From Hyphomicrobiales bacterium (GTDB taxonomy: Bacteria; Pseudomonadota; Alphaproteobacteria; Rhizobiales; Beijerinckiaceae): DNA of 64,000 nucleotides. The translations under genes were made by a program, and so were the position numbers. Below are positions 1-8,728 of the stretch, piece by piece; position 1 is the first letter of the stretch; every line of letters starts with the position of its first letter. The notes beneath the pieces were generated by a model that had not been told where the DNA came from, did no database searches, and saw nothing but the letters and a program-made list of their open reading frames with translations. The DNA lies in the NCBI GenBank assembly GCA_900473415.1, contig UCLR01000008.1:62001-126000 (forward strand). Direction: 5' to 3'.

Positions 1-418
1 GCGCGATCCGCCAATCGCCATCGTCGAGCGCGACGAGCGGCTGACCGGCCTTGATCTCCTGGTTCTGCACCACGGAGACGGTCGCGATATTGGCGGCGAG
101 CTTGGCCGAGATCGTCGCCATCTCGGCGCCGACATAGGCGTCGTCGGTCGAGACGATGAAGCGGCCATTGCGCCACCAATCGACTCCGTACCAGAGCCCG
201 GCACTGATCGCAGCGGCGCCGACGAGCATCAGCGCACCACGCTTCAGCGGGCTCTTGCCGGTCTTTGCCTTGTCGGCAGCGACCGCGGGGCGGGCTTCGT
301 CGGCCTGCGGTCTACGTGCGGTGACCGGCTCGGCGGTTTCGGCCCTGACGGGCTCGGCAGCGGCGTCGACCAGCTTGAGGCGGTCGCGGCGCGGCTCGGA
401 AGCGGTTTCAGCAGACAT
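1..418 (-). CDS. HlyD/EmrA-family efflux membrane fusion protein, N-terminal part
   Basis: The gene runs off the left edge; about 139 N-terminal residues are visible. A hydrophilic Ala/Glu/Arg-rich cytoplasmic tail (about 55 residues) is followed by one membrane anchor (GALMLVGAAAISAGLWYGVDWW), then the HlyD signature STDDAYVGAEMATISAKL and the start of the biotinyl-lipoyl-like beta domain (VVQNQEIKAGQPLVALDD). Proteins of this family link an inner-membrane MFS (EmrB) or RND pump to an outer-membrane channel, and the DDAYV motif is typical of the EmrA branch. It is divergent from a TetR regulator with palindromic operators between them, which is the usual layout of a repressor-controlled efflux operon. 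The pump itself would lie outside the window. The start is the only ATG before the intergenic operators. Confidence 0.88.
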   Translation of the reverse strand, partial: MSAETASEPRRDRLKLVDAAAEPVRAETAEPVTARRPQADEARPAVAADKAKTGKSPLKRGALMLVGAAAISAGLWYGVDWWRNGRFIVSTDDAYVGAEMATISAKLAANIATVSVVQNQEIKAGQPLVALDDGDWRIA

Positions 419-438
419 TGTGCGTCCTGCATGTCAAT

Positions 439-456
439 TCGAACCGGCTGGTTCGA
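439..456. promoter_or_regulatory. Candidate TetR operator 1 (inverted repeat)
   Basis: An inverted repeat with arms TCGAACC and GGTTCGA separated by GGCT. It lies 21 bp upstream of the hlyD-like start and shares its arms with a second palindrome about 60 bp away. Two copies of the same palindrome between a TetR gene and a divergent efflux gene indicate the regulator's binding sites. That assignment is inference. Confidence 0.7.
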
Positions 457-497
457 TTGCGCTTGAAATAGCGCGTCGTATGGTGCATATCAAGTCA

Positions 498-519
498 AAT
501 CGAACCGATTGGTTCGATT
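498..519. promoter_or_regulatory. Candidate TetR operator 2 (perfect inverted repeat)
   Basis: A perfect palindrome with 9-bp arms AATCGAACC and GGTTCGATT around GATT. It lies 45 bp before the TetR start and has the same core (TCGAACC-N4-GGTTCGA) as the site at 439-456. It probably controls both divergent genes, giving autoregulation. Confidence 0.75.
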
Positions 520-564
520 CTTTTTCATCACCGCGACGCGGGGCCGCACTCCCTGCGGAAAGAC

Positions 565-1233
565 ATGACAGAAAGCTCTGAAGCCAAAGTGAAGGGAGGC
601 GCGCGCAACCGCCGCGTCGCTGGCGCCGATCCCGACAAACGCCGCCAGATCCTCGACGGGGCGAACCATGTTTTTGCAGCGCGCGGCTTCGACGCCGCCA
701 GCATGAACGACATCGCCGCCGCGGCAAATGTCTCGAAGGGCACACTCTACGTCTATTTCCAGGACAAGGAGCACCTTTTCGTCGCGCTGATCGAGCGTGA
801 GCGCGAGGCGCAGAAGCGCGGCGCCTTCGAGGCCCTGAATCATGATCCCGACCCGGTCCGGGCGCTTAGCAATTTCGGCCAATGCCTCGTGCGCATGATC
901 AATAGCGAGTTCGCCGTCAGCGCGCATCGCGTCGTCATCGGCGTTTCCGAGCGCATGCCCGATCTTGGCCAGAGCTTCTACGAGAAGGGGCCGATGCAGG
1001 GAGCGAGACTCATCGCGGGCTATCTCGACCGTATGGTCTCGGAGGGCAAGCTCGCCATCGAGGACACCCAGCTGGCAGCAGTGCAGTTCATCGACCTCTG
1101 CCAGGTGTCGCTCCTGCGCCCGCGCCTGTTCAATGCCGTCCGCACCCCGCCGACGGATGAAGAGATTCACCGCGTCGTCGCATCCGCCATAGAGATGTTC
1201 ATGGCGCGCTACCGCGTAAAGCCAAAGGCGTAA
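565..1233 (+). CDS. TetR/AcrR-family transcriptional regulator
   Basis: A 222-residue repressor-type protein. The N-terminal DNA-binding domain (about residues 25-72) has the classic TetR helix-turn-helix: [20 protein letters not shown], then [19 protein letters not shown] and KEHLF. The C-terminal ligand-binding part resembles the AefR/TetR_C_7 type, with a [18 protein letters not shown] segment. It is divergently transcribed from an HlyD-type efflux adaptor, and two matching palindromes lie between them, so it probably represses the efflux operon and itself until a toxic ligand binds. The ligand cannot be read from the sequence. The gene meets the next gene tail to tail 11 bp downstream. 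Confidence 0.93.
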   Translation: MTESSEAKVKGGARNRRVAGADPDKRRQILDGANHVFAARGFDAASMNDIAAAANVSKGTLYVYFQDKEHLFVALIEREREAQKRGAFEALNHDPDPVRALSNFGQCLVRMINSEFAVSAHRVVIGVSERMPDLGQSFYEKGPMQGARLIAGYLDRMVSEGKLAIEDTQLAAVQFIDLCQVSLLRPRLFNAVRTPPTDEEIHRVVASAIEMFMARYRVKPKA

Positions 1234-1244
1234 GCGCCGCGCGC

Positions 1245-2180
1245 TCAGCGAGCCGCGATCTGTTGCGCCCTCAGGCGCTCACGATGGGCCGTATAGAGGC
1301 CGGATGCGGCGATGATCACCGCACCGACATAGGTCCACAGATCCGGCAATGCCGACCAGAGGATATAGCCGGCCAGCGTCGCCCAGAGCAGCTGGATATA
1401 AGAGAAGGGCGCCAGCAGCGAGGCGCCGGCGAAGCGGAAGGCGACGATCACCAGCCAATGACCGGCCGTTGAGACCGCCCCGATGAAGATGCCGATCAGC
1501 GCGATCTCGACTGTCGGCTCGGTCCAGTGCAGCGGCAGGAGCACCGTCATCAGCAACGCCCCGAAGACGGTGGAATAGGTCACCGTCGCGATCGGATTCT
1601 CCGTGCCGCTCATCAGCCGGGTGATGATGAGGGAAAAGGCCCAGCATAGCGAGGAGAGGACGGGCAGGAGCGAGGCGAGCTGGAACCCTGCCCCGCCCGG
1701 CCTGACCACGATCAGCACGCCGATCAGTCCGATGGTAGTGGCGAGCCAGCGCCGCCAGCCGACCCGCTCGCCGAGCATCGGGATCGACAGGGCCGTCACG
1801 AAGAGCGGCGCGACGAAGCTCGTCGCCGTCGCATCCGCGATGGGCAGGTACTTGAGGGAAGAGACAAACAGCATCGAGGAGCCGATCAGGCCGATGCCCC
1901 GTAGGAGATGCATGCCGGCACGCCGCGTCCGCAGCGTGGCCGAGCGCCGCTGCCAGCCAATGATCGCCAGCAGGAACAGCGCCGAGGTGGCGTAGCGCAG
2001 CCAGACGATGTGCAGCGCCGGCACGCTCGAAGCGAGATATTTGGATGCCGCGTCGCCGGCGGAGAGGAAGATCGTGGCCAGAAGCATGATGCCGATGCCG
2101 AGCAGCCCGTTGTCGCGCCTGAGCGAGGTGGCGGCAGCGGCTGGCGCGGGATCGGAACCGGGCGTCAAAGAGTGGGGCAA
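1245..2180 (-). CDS. DMT-superfamily (EamA) transporter
   Basis: An inner-membrane protein of about 311 residues with roughly ten hydrophobic segments in two EamA repeats, for example GLLGIGIMLLATIFLSAGDA near the start and SLLAPFSYIQLLWATLAGYI near the end. EamA proteins export or exchange metabolites such as amino acids; the substrate is not predictable here. The length fits the family (about 280-310). The start given is TTG with no clear ribosome site. An ATG at 2087 (MLLATIF) would cut into the first helix, so the true start is probably between them. It is a lone gene, convergent with the TetR gene. Confidence 0.88.
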   Translation of the reverse strand: MPHSLTPGSDPAPAAAATSLRRDNGLLGIGIMLLATIFLSAGDAASKYLASSVPALHIVWLRYATSALFLLAIIGWQRRSATLRTRRAGMHLLRGIGLIGSSMLFVSSLKYLPIADATATSFVAPLFVTALSIPMLGERVGWRRWLATTIGLIGVLIVVRPGGAGFQLASLLPVLSSLCWAFSLIITRLMSGTENPIATVTYSTVFGALLMTVLLPLHWTEPTVEIALIGIFIGAVSTAGHWLVIVAFRFAGASLLAPFSYIQLLWATLAGYILWSALPDLWTYVGAVIIAASGLYTAHRERLRAQQIAAR

Positions 2181-2361
2181 GGGACTTTGGGGGAAAGCTT
2201 GGCGGGCGACTTCGAAGCCACTCTAATCGTTTCGATCAGTGGTTCGCTGCGCAAAGTTGGCAGGGACTCCATGCGCCGGCTGAGTTCTCCGCCCCTTCCC
2301 TCGTCATCGCGGGCGCAGCGAGGCGGAGATCCGGGGTGACGGCCCAGTTCCTGCGCCCAGA

Positions 2362-2390
2362 CGAAAAAGGCGGGCCTCTCGGCCCGCCTT
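2362..2390 (-). terminator. Rho-independent terminator of asd
   Basis: A perfect 10-bp stem (AAGGCGGGCC pairing with GGCCCGCCTT, loop TCTC) lies 27 bp past the asd stop. On the minus strand it is followed by a run of T. This is the expected form of an intrinsic terminator for asd. Confidence 0.85.
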
Positions 2391-2417
2391 CTCAAGATTT
2401 GCCGTCGTTGCGGCCGC

Positions 2418-3452
2418 TCAGGCTGCCTGCTTGCGCGGCTGGATCAGCTTGCGGTTGACCAGCACCTCGGCGATCTGCACCGCGTTCAGCGCCGCGCCCT
2501 TGCGGAGGTTGTCGGAGACGCACCAGAAGGCGAGACCGTTCTCGACCGTCGCATCCTCGCGGATGCGCGAGATATAGGTCGCGTCCTCGCCGGCCGCCTC
2601 ATGCGGGGTGATGTAGCCACCGGGCTCGCGCTTGTCGATGACGAGAATACCCGGAGCGGTGCGCAGCACCTCGCGCGCCTCGTCGGCCGTGATCGGCTTC
2701 TCGCACTCGATGTTGACGGCTTCCGAATGGCTGATGAAGACCGGGACGCGCACGCAGGTCGCAGTCAGCTTGATCTTCGGGTCGAGGATCTTCTTGGTCT
2801 CGACCACCATCTTCCACTCCTCCTTCGTGTAGCCGTCCTCCATGAAGACGTCGATATGAGGAATGAGGTTGAAGGAGATGCGCTTCGGGAACTTCTTGGT
2901 CTCGACCTCACCGGCCGAGAACACGGCGCGCGTCTGATTGAAGAGCTCGTCCATGCCTTCCTTGCCGGCGCCGGAGACCGACTGGTAGGTCGAGACGACG
3001 ACACGCTTGATGCCGAAGCGGTCATGCAGGGGCTTCAGCGCCACGACGAGCTGCGCGGTCGAGCAGTTCGGGTTGGCGATGATGTTCATCTTGCTGAAGC
3101 CGGCGGCAGCACCAGCATTCACCTCCGGCACGATCAGCGGCACGTCCGGATGCATGCGGAAGGCCGAGGAGTTGTCGATCACGACGCAGCCCTGCGCACC
3201 GATCTTCGGCGACCAGGTCTTCGAGATCTCGCCGCCCGCCGACATCAGGCAGATATCGGTGTCGGAGAAGTCGTAATGCTCCAGCGCCTTCACCTTCAGC
3301 GTCCGGTCGCCGAAGGAAACCTCGGTGCCGATGGAGCGGGACGAGGCCAGCGCCACCACTTCGCTGACGGGAAAGGCACGCTCGGCGAGGATGTCCAGCA
3401 TCTCGCGGCCCACATTGCCGGTAGCGCCGACGATTGCGACCTTGAAGCTCAT
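2418..3452 (-). CDS. asd: Aspartate-semialdehyde dehydrogenase
   Basis: A cytoplasmic enzyme of 344 residues that reduces aspartyl-4-phosphate to aspartate semialdehyde with NADPH, the branch point to lysine/diaminopimelate, threonine and methionine. The N-terminal Rossmann motif is VAIVGATGNVGREML. The catalytic cysteine is in IIANPNCSTAQLVVALKPL (about residue 130), and the conserved VSTYQSVSGAGKEG and CVRVPVFISHSEAVNIE blocks are present. Length and motifs are normal for the family. It is a single gene with its own terminator (2362-2390). Confidence 0.97.
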   Translation of the reverse strand: MSFKVAIVGATGNVGREMLDILAERAFPVSEVVALASSRSIGTEVSFGDRTLKVKALEHYDFSDTDICLMSAGGEISKTWSPKIGAQGCVVIDNSSAFRMHPDVPLIVPEVNAGAAAGFSKMNIIANPNCSTAQLVVALKPLHDRFGIKRVVVSTYQSVSGAGKEGMDELFNQTRAVFSAGEVETKKFPKRISFNLIPHIDVFMEDGYTKEEWKMVVETKKILDPKIKLTATCVRVPVFISHSEAVNIECEKPITADEAREVLRTAPGILVIDKREPGGYITPHEAAGEDATYISRIREDATVENGLAFWCVSDNLRKGAALNAVQIAEVLVNRKLIQPRKQAA

Positions 3453-3896
3453 TGGTGTGATCCTTTGCGGATGGGTTCGGTTCGGATCTCCCTTTGGGGG
3501 CCGCCCCGCCCTATCCGGGCGGTTCGGCGATCTGCCCCCGCCGGGGGGAGATGGACCCGGAACCGAGGCGAAGCGTCAGCGCGACCTACCGGTTTTGCCG
3601 GTCGTCGTTTTGATGGTCGTGCTTTTCGTCGTCGGACGCAGCGTCACGGAACCAATCCTGAAACTTCGCAGGCGGCGCTTCACCAGCGCCGTACGATGTC
3701 AGAACACCCGCAGCCGTGAAAAGTCAATCTCTCGCCTGTGCCGGCTCCAGCCTCGCACCATTAACCCTGCTTCTTGACCGGTTGTTCACGCTGCCGGCCG
3801 ATTGCGCCGGAGCAGTAACCTGCCAGCGACTCTCCATGCGCAACCTGCGCGCGGACTAGGACGGGCGCCGTCCTCGGGCGGCGCGGGAGTAGCGGT
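3453..3896. other. Intergenic region upstream of asd and the next gene; no gene seen
   Basis: A 444-bp divergent spacer that should hold the asd promoter. It contains several GC-rich inverted repeats, for example CCGCCC/GGGCGG at 3506-3522 and ACCGG/CCGGT near 3588. A 46-codon open stretch on the minus strand (3586-3723) has no ATG, GTG or TTG start, so I do not call it. No tRNA-like fold was recognised. Confidence 0.5.
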
Positions 3897-4967
3897 TTGC
3901 GTGTGCGTTTGGACGATCTGCTGATCCGGTTGCGGCCGCGGCTTGCCGTCGCCGCTGCCGTGGGTCGGCGGCTGGCCGCGCGCACCGCCAGGACGGATGT
4001 CGTGCTCGCCATCATCACGGTGGCCGATCGCGTCGAAGCCGCGCTGCGCCTGTTCACGCATCTCCTGCGGCACGCCCTGCCGCGCAGCGGTCTGGGCGTG
4101 ACCGGCGCGCTGGCCTGGCGCAGCGCCGCAGCGCTCTGCGGCGTCGGCCTGACCGCCATCCTGATCACCGGCCTCTCGGCCAAGGACGAGGGCCCGGGGC
4201 AGCCTTTCCGATGGGCTGCGCCTTCCACCGACACCGGCGGGACAGGCCGGTCGCGCCTTGCGAACGCGGCGGAATGGATGCCTGTCGCGCATCCCATCGC
4301 GATCTTCCGTCTCGAGGCGCCCGAGATCGGCCGGGAGGTGCGCGAGTTGGAAGCGCGCCGTCGGCAGGACGGCAGCGAGCGCGAGGACCTGATGAGCTTC
4401 GGCAGTTTCCCGGAATCCGGACCGCATCTCGCCCTGGTCCTGCGTACCGGGGCCACCGCCGCGGCGAGCCCCGCCTCCTTCACCGTCGCTCTCATCCATC
4501 AGGCGGCCCGGCGCGGCCTCGCGGTCGAGCGCAGCAGCAACCCAGCCCCGATCGAGACACGCTTCGGTCCGCTCGAAACCGCCGATGTGATGCTGGGAGA
4601 CGGAACGACGAGCCGTTCCTGCGTCGCCTTCCGTAGCGCTCCCGGCGAGGCCTCCTTCGCCATGAGCGGCTGGTGGTGCGCCAGTCCTAAGCCCAGCGAC
4701 CGCCGCCAGCTCACCTGCCTCGTCGATCGGCTCGATCTCGTCAATGCCGCCGCCGATCCGGATCTGCGCGCCGCCTTCGCCCGCAGCGAACTGAAGCGCC
4801 AGCCGGGCTGCACCCCGCCGCGCCTGTCCGCGACCGGCCGCAAGGTTTCCTGGCTGGATGTCGACGGCGACGTGCCGGCAATGCGGATGAAGACGGCCAG
4901 CTCCGAGCCGCCAAAAGCCGTAACCGAGCCCCGCAAGCGCCGCGGCAAGCCGGAACGCGCGCTCTGA
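3897..4967 (+). CDS. Hypothetical protein with one membrane segment
   Basis: Not recognised. A 356-residue Arg/Ala-rich protein with an amphipathic N-terminus, one hydrophobic segment (about residues 80-100, AAALCGVGLTAILITGLSA) and a soluble C-terminal part of about 250 residues. A cysteine-containing stretch (SGWWCASPKP, RRQLTCLVDRLDL, KRQPGCTPPRLSA) may form disulfides if it faces the periplasm. The C-terminal tail is basic (EPRKRRGKPERAL). The TTG start at 3897 has a GGGAG element about 8 bp upstream; a GTG at 3903 is the alternative. It stands alone between asd and a small secreted protein. Codon use looks like real coding sequence. Confidence 0.7.
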   Translation: MRVRLDDLLIRLRPRLAVAAAVGRRLAARTARTDVVLAIITVADRVEAALRLFTHLLRHALPRSGLGVTGALAWRSAAALCGVGLTAILITGLSAKDEGPGQPFRWAAPSTDTGGTGRSRLANAAEWMPVAHPIAIFRLEAPEIGREVRELEARRRQDGSEREDLMSFGSFPESGPHLALVLRTGATAAASPASFTVALIHQAARRGLAVERSSNPAPIETRFGPLETADVMLGDGTTSRSCVAFRSAPGEASFAMSGWWCASPKPSDRRQLTCLVDRLDLVNAAADPDLRAAFARSELKRQPGCTPPRLSATGRKVSWLDVDGDVPAMRMKTASSEPPKAVTEPRKRRGKPERAL

Positions 4968-5078
4968 AGCTCGGCTTCCCTTGCGTCTAACAAAGTTGTT
5001 AACGATGAGGCGCTAGGCTTTTAACTGATTTTCGGATGCCTACATGGAGTGGGTGCATCCACCCCGGAGATTGCCGAC

Positions 5079-5384
5079 ATGATGCCGTTCAAGCGTGTTG
5101 CCGCCGTCCTCACCGTCGCCCTGGCGGCTTCGACCGTCCTGGTGACCGTTGCCGATGCCCAGAGCCGCCGCGGCCCGTTGCGCGTCACCGTCCAGAAGCG
5201 CAGCTTCCTCGACCCCGGCAATGTCGTTCCGGTCGGCTCGATGAACCGCTACGCCAACCAGCATTTCTACACCTCGCCGGTCTATGCCAGCTCGGCCGAG
5301 CTCTATGGCGAAGGCACGCTGCCCGCCCGGATCGGCGCCGGCGTGAACCCGTTCGCCAACACTTTCGCGACGCCTGGCTTCTAA
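5079..5384 (+). CDS. Small secreted hypothetical protein
   Basis: About 101 residues with a typical Sec signal peptide (MPFKRVAAVLTVALAASTVLV, cleavage predicted near VADAQS). The short mature region is rich in Tyr, Ser, Gly and Pro (MNRYANQHFYTSPVYASSAE). No domain is recognised. The start at 5079 (or the adjacent ATG at 5082) was chosen because GGAGA lies 8 bp upstream; an upstream start at 5049 would put extra residues before the signal peptide. It is likely a periplasmic or cell-surface protein of unknown role. Confidence 0.72.
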   Translation: MMPFKRVAAVLTVALAASTVLVTVADAQSRRGPLRVTVQKRSFLDPGNVVPVGSMNRYANQHFYTSPVYASSAELYGEGTLPARIGAGVNPFANTFATPGF

Positions 5385-5401
5385 TCAGGCCAGAGCGAGA
5401 T

Positions 5402-5473
5402 GGTCGGGCTTGGCCGACCGTCTCGGAAGCCTGCGCCCTCCCGTCGAGAGATGCTCGGGTCAAGCCCGAGCAT
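5402..5473. terminator. Two hairpins between convergent genes
   Basis: Two perfect stems lie between convergent stops at 5384 and 5487: GGTCGG/CCGACC (5402-5419) and ATGCTCGGG/CCCGAGCAT (5451-5473, 5-nt loop). Neither has a clear T run. They may act as bidirectional terminators, and the second resembles the family of intergenic palindromes seen at 26092-26178. Confidence 0.45.
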
Positions 5474-5486
5474 GACGGCATAAGGC

Positions 5487-7883
5487 CTAAGGCAGCGCCT
5501 TGAGATAGCGCACCGGCCGCCCGGGGGCGGCCGCTTGTGCGGCATGGACGATGGCGTTCGCGTCGATGCCGAAATGGCGATAGAGATCAGCCACAGTGCC
5601 GGTCTGGCCGAAGTGCTCGACGCCCAGCGCCTTCTGCTTGTGGCCATGGACGCTGCCGAGCCAGGCCAGTGTCGCCGGATGCCCGTCCAGCACCGAGACG
5701 ATGCCGCAATCGCGCGAGAGATCGCCGAGCAGCCGCTCTATATGGCTCGTCGCCTGGTGGTTGCCGCGCTGACGCGCCCGCTCCGCCGCCTGCCAGCCGG
5801 CATTGAGCCGGTCGGCCGAGGTGATGGCGAGCAGGCCGACATCGCGCCGGTCCTCGGAGAGCAGCCCGACAGCCTCGATCGCCTCCGGCGCCACCGCTCC
5901 CGTATAGGCGATGACGACTGAGGCGTTGGGACCGGGCTTCCGGAGCCAGTAGGCGCCGTCGATGATGTCGCGCTCCAGCTCCGGCGTCATCGCGCGGCTC
6001 GGCTGCTCGACTTGGCGGGTGGAGAGCCTGAGATAGACCGAGCCACCGGTTTCGTCGCGCAGCCAGGTCCGCTCGTCGGGATCGCCCTCGCCGTCGCGCT
6101 GCATGTAGTCGAAAGACCAGCGCATCATCACCGCAAGCTCGTCGACGAAGGCCGGCTCGAAGGCACATAAGCCGTCCTGGCTCATACCGATCAGCGGCGT
6201 CGCGATCGACTGATGCGCGCCGCCCTCCGGTGCCAGCGTCACGCCCGATGGCGTCGCGACCACCATGAAGCGCGCATCCTGGTAGCAGGCGTAGTTCAGC
6301 GCATCGAGCCCGCGCGAGATGAAGGGGTCATAGAGCGTGCCGATCGGGATCAGCCGCTCGCCGAAGATCGAATGCGAGAGGCCGAGTGCCGAGAGATTGA
6401 TGAACAGGTTCATCTCGGCGATGCCCAGCTCGACATGCTGGCCCTTCGGCGAGAACTCCCATTTCTGCATCGAGGGGATGCGTTCGTCCTTGAAGGTGTC
6501 GGCCATCGACGCCTTGGCGAAGAGCCCGCGACGGTTCACCCAGGGCCCGAGATTGGTCGAGACGGTGACGTCCGGCGCGGTCGTGACGATGCGATCGGCG
6601 AGCGGCCCGCCCGTCTTGGCGAGATCGTCCAGCACCTTGCCGAAGCCCATTTGCGTCGACATCGAGGCCTGGATGCCGGCTTCCAGCTTAGCCGGCACCG
6701 GCAGCTTCGCGGCGGAGAAGCGACGGCGCCCCTGCGAGAAGAACGGCACCTTGTCGAGGAAGCTACGGACCTCGCCCTCCGGCAGCCCCATTCCCTCAAA
6801 CAGGCCCCATTCATGGCCAGGGCGGATGTTGTTCGCCTTGCGGAAGCCGTCGAGCTGCTCCTTGGTCATCAGCCCGGCATGATTGTCCTTGTGCCCGGCG
6901 ATCGGCAGGCCGAAGCCCTTCACCGTATAGGCGAGGAAGCAGACCGGCCGGTCGTGGTCGATCGACTCGAAGGCTTCGAGCAGCGAAGGCAGGTCGTGGC
7001 CTCCGAGATTGCACATCAACCGCGAGAGCTCGGCGTCGGAGCGGCTCTCGATCAGCTTCGTCACCGGGCCCTGATCGCCGAGATCGTCCATAAGCCGCTT
7101 GCGCCAGGCCGCGCCGCCCTGGAAGGTCAGCGCCGAATAGAGCTGGTTCGGGCAGGAATCGATCCAGGCCTTCAGCCGCTCGCCGCCCGGCTCCTTGAAG
7201 GCGGCCTGCTGCAGCGAGCCGTATTTCAGCGTCACGACGTCCCAGCCGAAATTGCGGAACATCGTCTCGAACCGGTCGTAGAGCCCTTCGCGGATGACGG
7301 CGTCGAGCGACTGGCGGTTGTAGTCGATCACCCACCAGGTGTTGCGCAGGCCATGCTTCCAGCCCTCCATCAGGGCCTCGAAGATGTTGCCCTCGTCGAG
7401 TTCGGCATCGCCGATCAGCGAGACCATCCGGCCCTCCGGCCGGTCCTTCGCCCAGCCATGCGCCTTCACATAGTCCTGCGTCAGCGAGGAAAAGAGCGTC
7501 TGCGCGACGCCCAGGCCGACCGAGCCGGTCGAGAAATCGACGTCGTCGATATCCTTGGTACGCGAAGGATAGCTCTGCGCGCCCTTGTAGCCGCGGAAGT
7601 TCTCAAGCTTCTCGCGCGTCTGCAGCCCCATCAGGTAGTTGATGGCGTGGAAGATCGGCGAGGCGTGCGGCTTCACCGCCACCCGGTCCTGCGGCTTCAG
7701 CGCCGCCATGTAGAGCGCGGTCATGATGGTGGCGAGCGAGGCCGAGGAGGCCTGGTGCCCGCCGACCTTCATGCCGTCCTCGTTCGGCCGGATATGGTTG
7801 GCGTTGTGGATCGTCCACGAGGCGAGCCAGAGGATCTTCCTCTCCAGCTCGGCGAGAAACGGCAGGCGCGGATCGGTTGTCAT
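5487..7883 (-). CDS. Transketolase-like / pyruvate dehydrogenase E1-like thiamine-diphosphate enzyme
   Basis: A protein of about 798 residues homologous to homodimeric TPP enzymes of the AceE/transketolase type. The TPP-binding block is GDAELDEGNIFEALMEGWK followed by WWVIDYNRQSLD. The pyrimidine-binding middle domain has HVELGIAEMNLFINLSALGL with the catalytic-type Glu, and the C-terminal transketolase domain has VVIAYTGAVAPEA. It is shorter than AceE (about 890) and longer than transketolase (about 660). No E2/E3 genes or pentose-phosphate genes are nearby, so the substrate is open. The start at 7883 (MTTDPRLPF) was chosen because the fold begins right after it; an in-frame ATG at 7919 with AAGG upstream is equally possible. 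Confidence 0.85.
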   Translation of the reverse strand: MTTDPRLPFLAELERKILWLASWTIHNANHIRPNEDGMKVGGHQASSASLATIMTALYMAALKPQDRVAVKPHASPIFHAINYLMGLQTREKLENFRGYKGAQSYPSRTKDIDDVDFSTGSVGLGVAQTLFSSLTQDYVKAHGWAKDRPEGRMVSLIGDAELDEGNIFEALMEGWKHGLRNTWWVIDYNRQSLDAVIREGLYDRFETMFRNFGWDVVTLKYGSLQQAAFKEPGGERLKAWIDSCPNQLYSALTFQGGAAWRKRLMDDLGDQGPVTKLIESRSDAELSRLMCNLGGHDLPSLLEAFESIDHDRPVCFLAYTVKGFGLPIAGHKDNHAGLMTKEQLDGFRKANNIRPGHEWGLFEGMGLPEGEVRSFLDKVPFFSQGRRRFSAAKLPVPAKLEAGIQASMSTQMGFGKVLDDLAKTGGPLADRIVTTAPDVTVSTNLGPWVNRRGLFAKASMADTFKDERIPSMQKWEFSPKGQHVELGIAEMNLFINLSALGLSHSIFGERLIPIGTLYDPFISRGLDALNYACYQDARFMVVATPSGVTLAPEGGAHQSIATPLIGMSQDGLCAFEPAFVDELAVMMRWSFDYMQRDGEGDPDERTWLRDETGGSVYLRLSTRQVEQPSRAMTPELERDIIDGAYWLRKPGPNASVVIAYTGAVAPEAIEAVGLLSEDRRDVGLLAITSADRLNAGWQAAERARQRGNHQATSHIERLLGDLSRDCGIVSVLDGHPATLAWLGSVHGHKQKALGVEHFGQTGTVADLYRHFGIDANAIVHAAQAAAPGRPVRYLKALP

Positions 7884-8047
7884 GGTTCTTGGTCCGAACT
7901 CCCCAGTACGCTCGATCATGCACGGAAGCCTTGGCAGAACGAGCCAAATTTCCGTGTCCAGTCAGCCTACTTTGGCGACTTCCACCACCATGCGCTCGGA
8001 TCGCGCCTGAAATCGCCAGGGCGGGGCTTCGCACCCCGACTCGCCGG

Positions 8048-8728
8048 CTACTTGTCGATCTGCGCGATGCGATCGAGCGCCGCGCCGAAGCCGGCCAGCG
8101 ACACGTTGAAGGAAACAGGCTCGTTGTTCGACAGGTTGAGCGCAGCCACCGTCAGCGTCTTGCCGGCCTTCATCGCATCGGTCGCGACGGTGGGGAGGGA
8201 GATCGGCAGCAGGCAGCCCTGCGCCAGGCAGGTCGAGAAGCGCAGGCCCTGCCCCAAATCCTTATCGTCGAGACGCAGCACGGCGCCGCTCTCCAACTTC
8301 ATGCCGAACGGGAACAGGATCGTGCCCTCCGCCCGCCCAGCCTTCGGCGCACGTAACTCGATGGCGAAGACGCGCTGCCCGGTCTGGCTGTTACCCTGCG
8401 ACTGAAGCAGGACGCAGAGCCGCTGACCGTTGGCGATGCGGCAATCGACGGTCCAGTCGCCATAGGTCTCGTTGATCGCGCTCGCCCCGTTCGGCAGGGT
8501 CGCGGCCTGTGCCGCCGGCTGGCTGATGCTCGGGGCGGGCTGCGCCTGCGCCACAGGCGGAGCGGGCCTCGCAGGCGCAGGCGGCTTGGCCGGGCGCGGC
8601 GCCGGCCGTTGCGGGGCGGGCTGGGCGGCGGGCTCTTCCTGGGCCTGGACAGGCAGGGCGACAAGGCCGCCGGCGAGCAGGCCCAACAGAGCAGCGGCGA
8701 AGAAAGTGTAGGGGCGCGAAGGATGCAT
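8048..8728 (-). CDS. Invasion-associated locus B (IalB)-family protein
   Basis: A 226-residue exported protein with a Sec signal peptide (FFAAALLGLLAGGLVALPVQAQ). An unusually long Pro/Ala/Gln linker (about residues 31-75) is followed by the IalB domain: YGDWTVDCRIANGQRLCVLLQS, then FSTCLAQGCLLPISLPT with two paired cysteines and a C-terminal VSLAGF. IalB is known from Bartonella erythrocyte invasion, but homologues are widespread in free-living Hyphomicrobiales, where the role is unclear. Here it is probably a periplasmic or outer-membrane-associated protein. The Pro-rich linker suggests it spans to, or is tethered near, the cell wall. Confidence 0.88.
   Translation of the reverse strand: MHPSRPYTFFAAALLGLLAGGLVALPVQAQEEPAAQPAPQRPAPRPAKPPAPARPAPPVAQAQPAPSISQPAAQAATLPNGASAINETYGDWTVDCRIANGQRLCVLLQSQGNSQTGQRVFAIELRAPKAGRAEGTILFPFGMKLESGAVLRLDDKDLGQGLRFSTCLAQGCLLPISLPTVATDAMKAGKTLTVAALNLSNNEPVSFNVSLAGFGAALDRIAQIDK

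Noticed and set aside
3586..3723. A 46-codon minus-strand open stretch ending in a plausible-looking tail (KFQDWFRDAASDDEKH)
   Set aside because: No ATG, GTG or TTG start in frame before an upstream stop, and no ribosome site. It could be a gene remnant, but the evidence is too thin to call.
6213..8405. A 730-codon open frame opposite the transketolase-like gene
   Set aside because: Its translation is rich in Arg, His, Asp and Leu without domains, a typical antisense shadow of a high-GC gene. The opposite strand has a clear TPP enzyme and the IalB protein.
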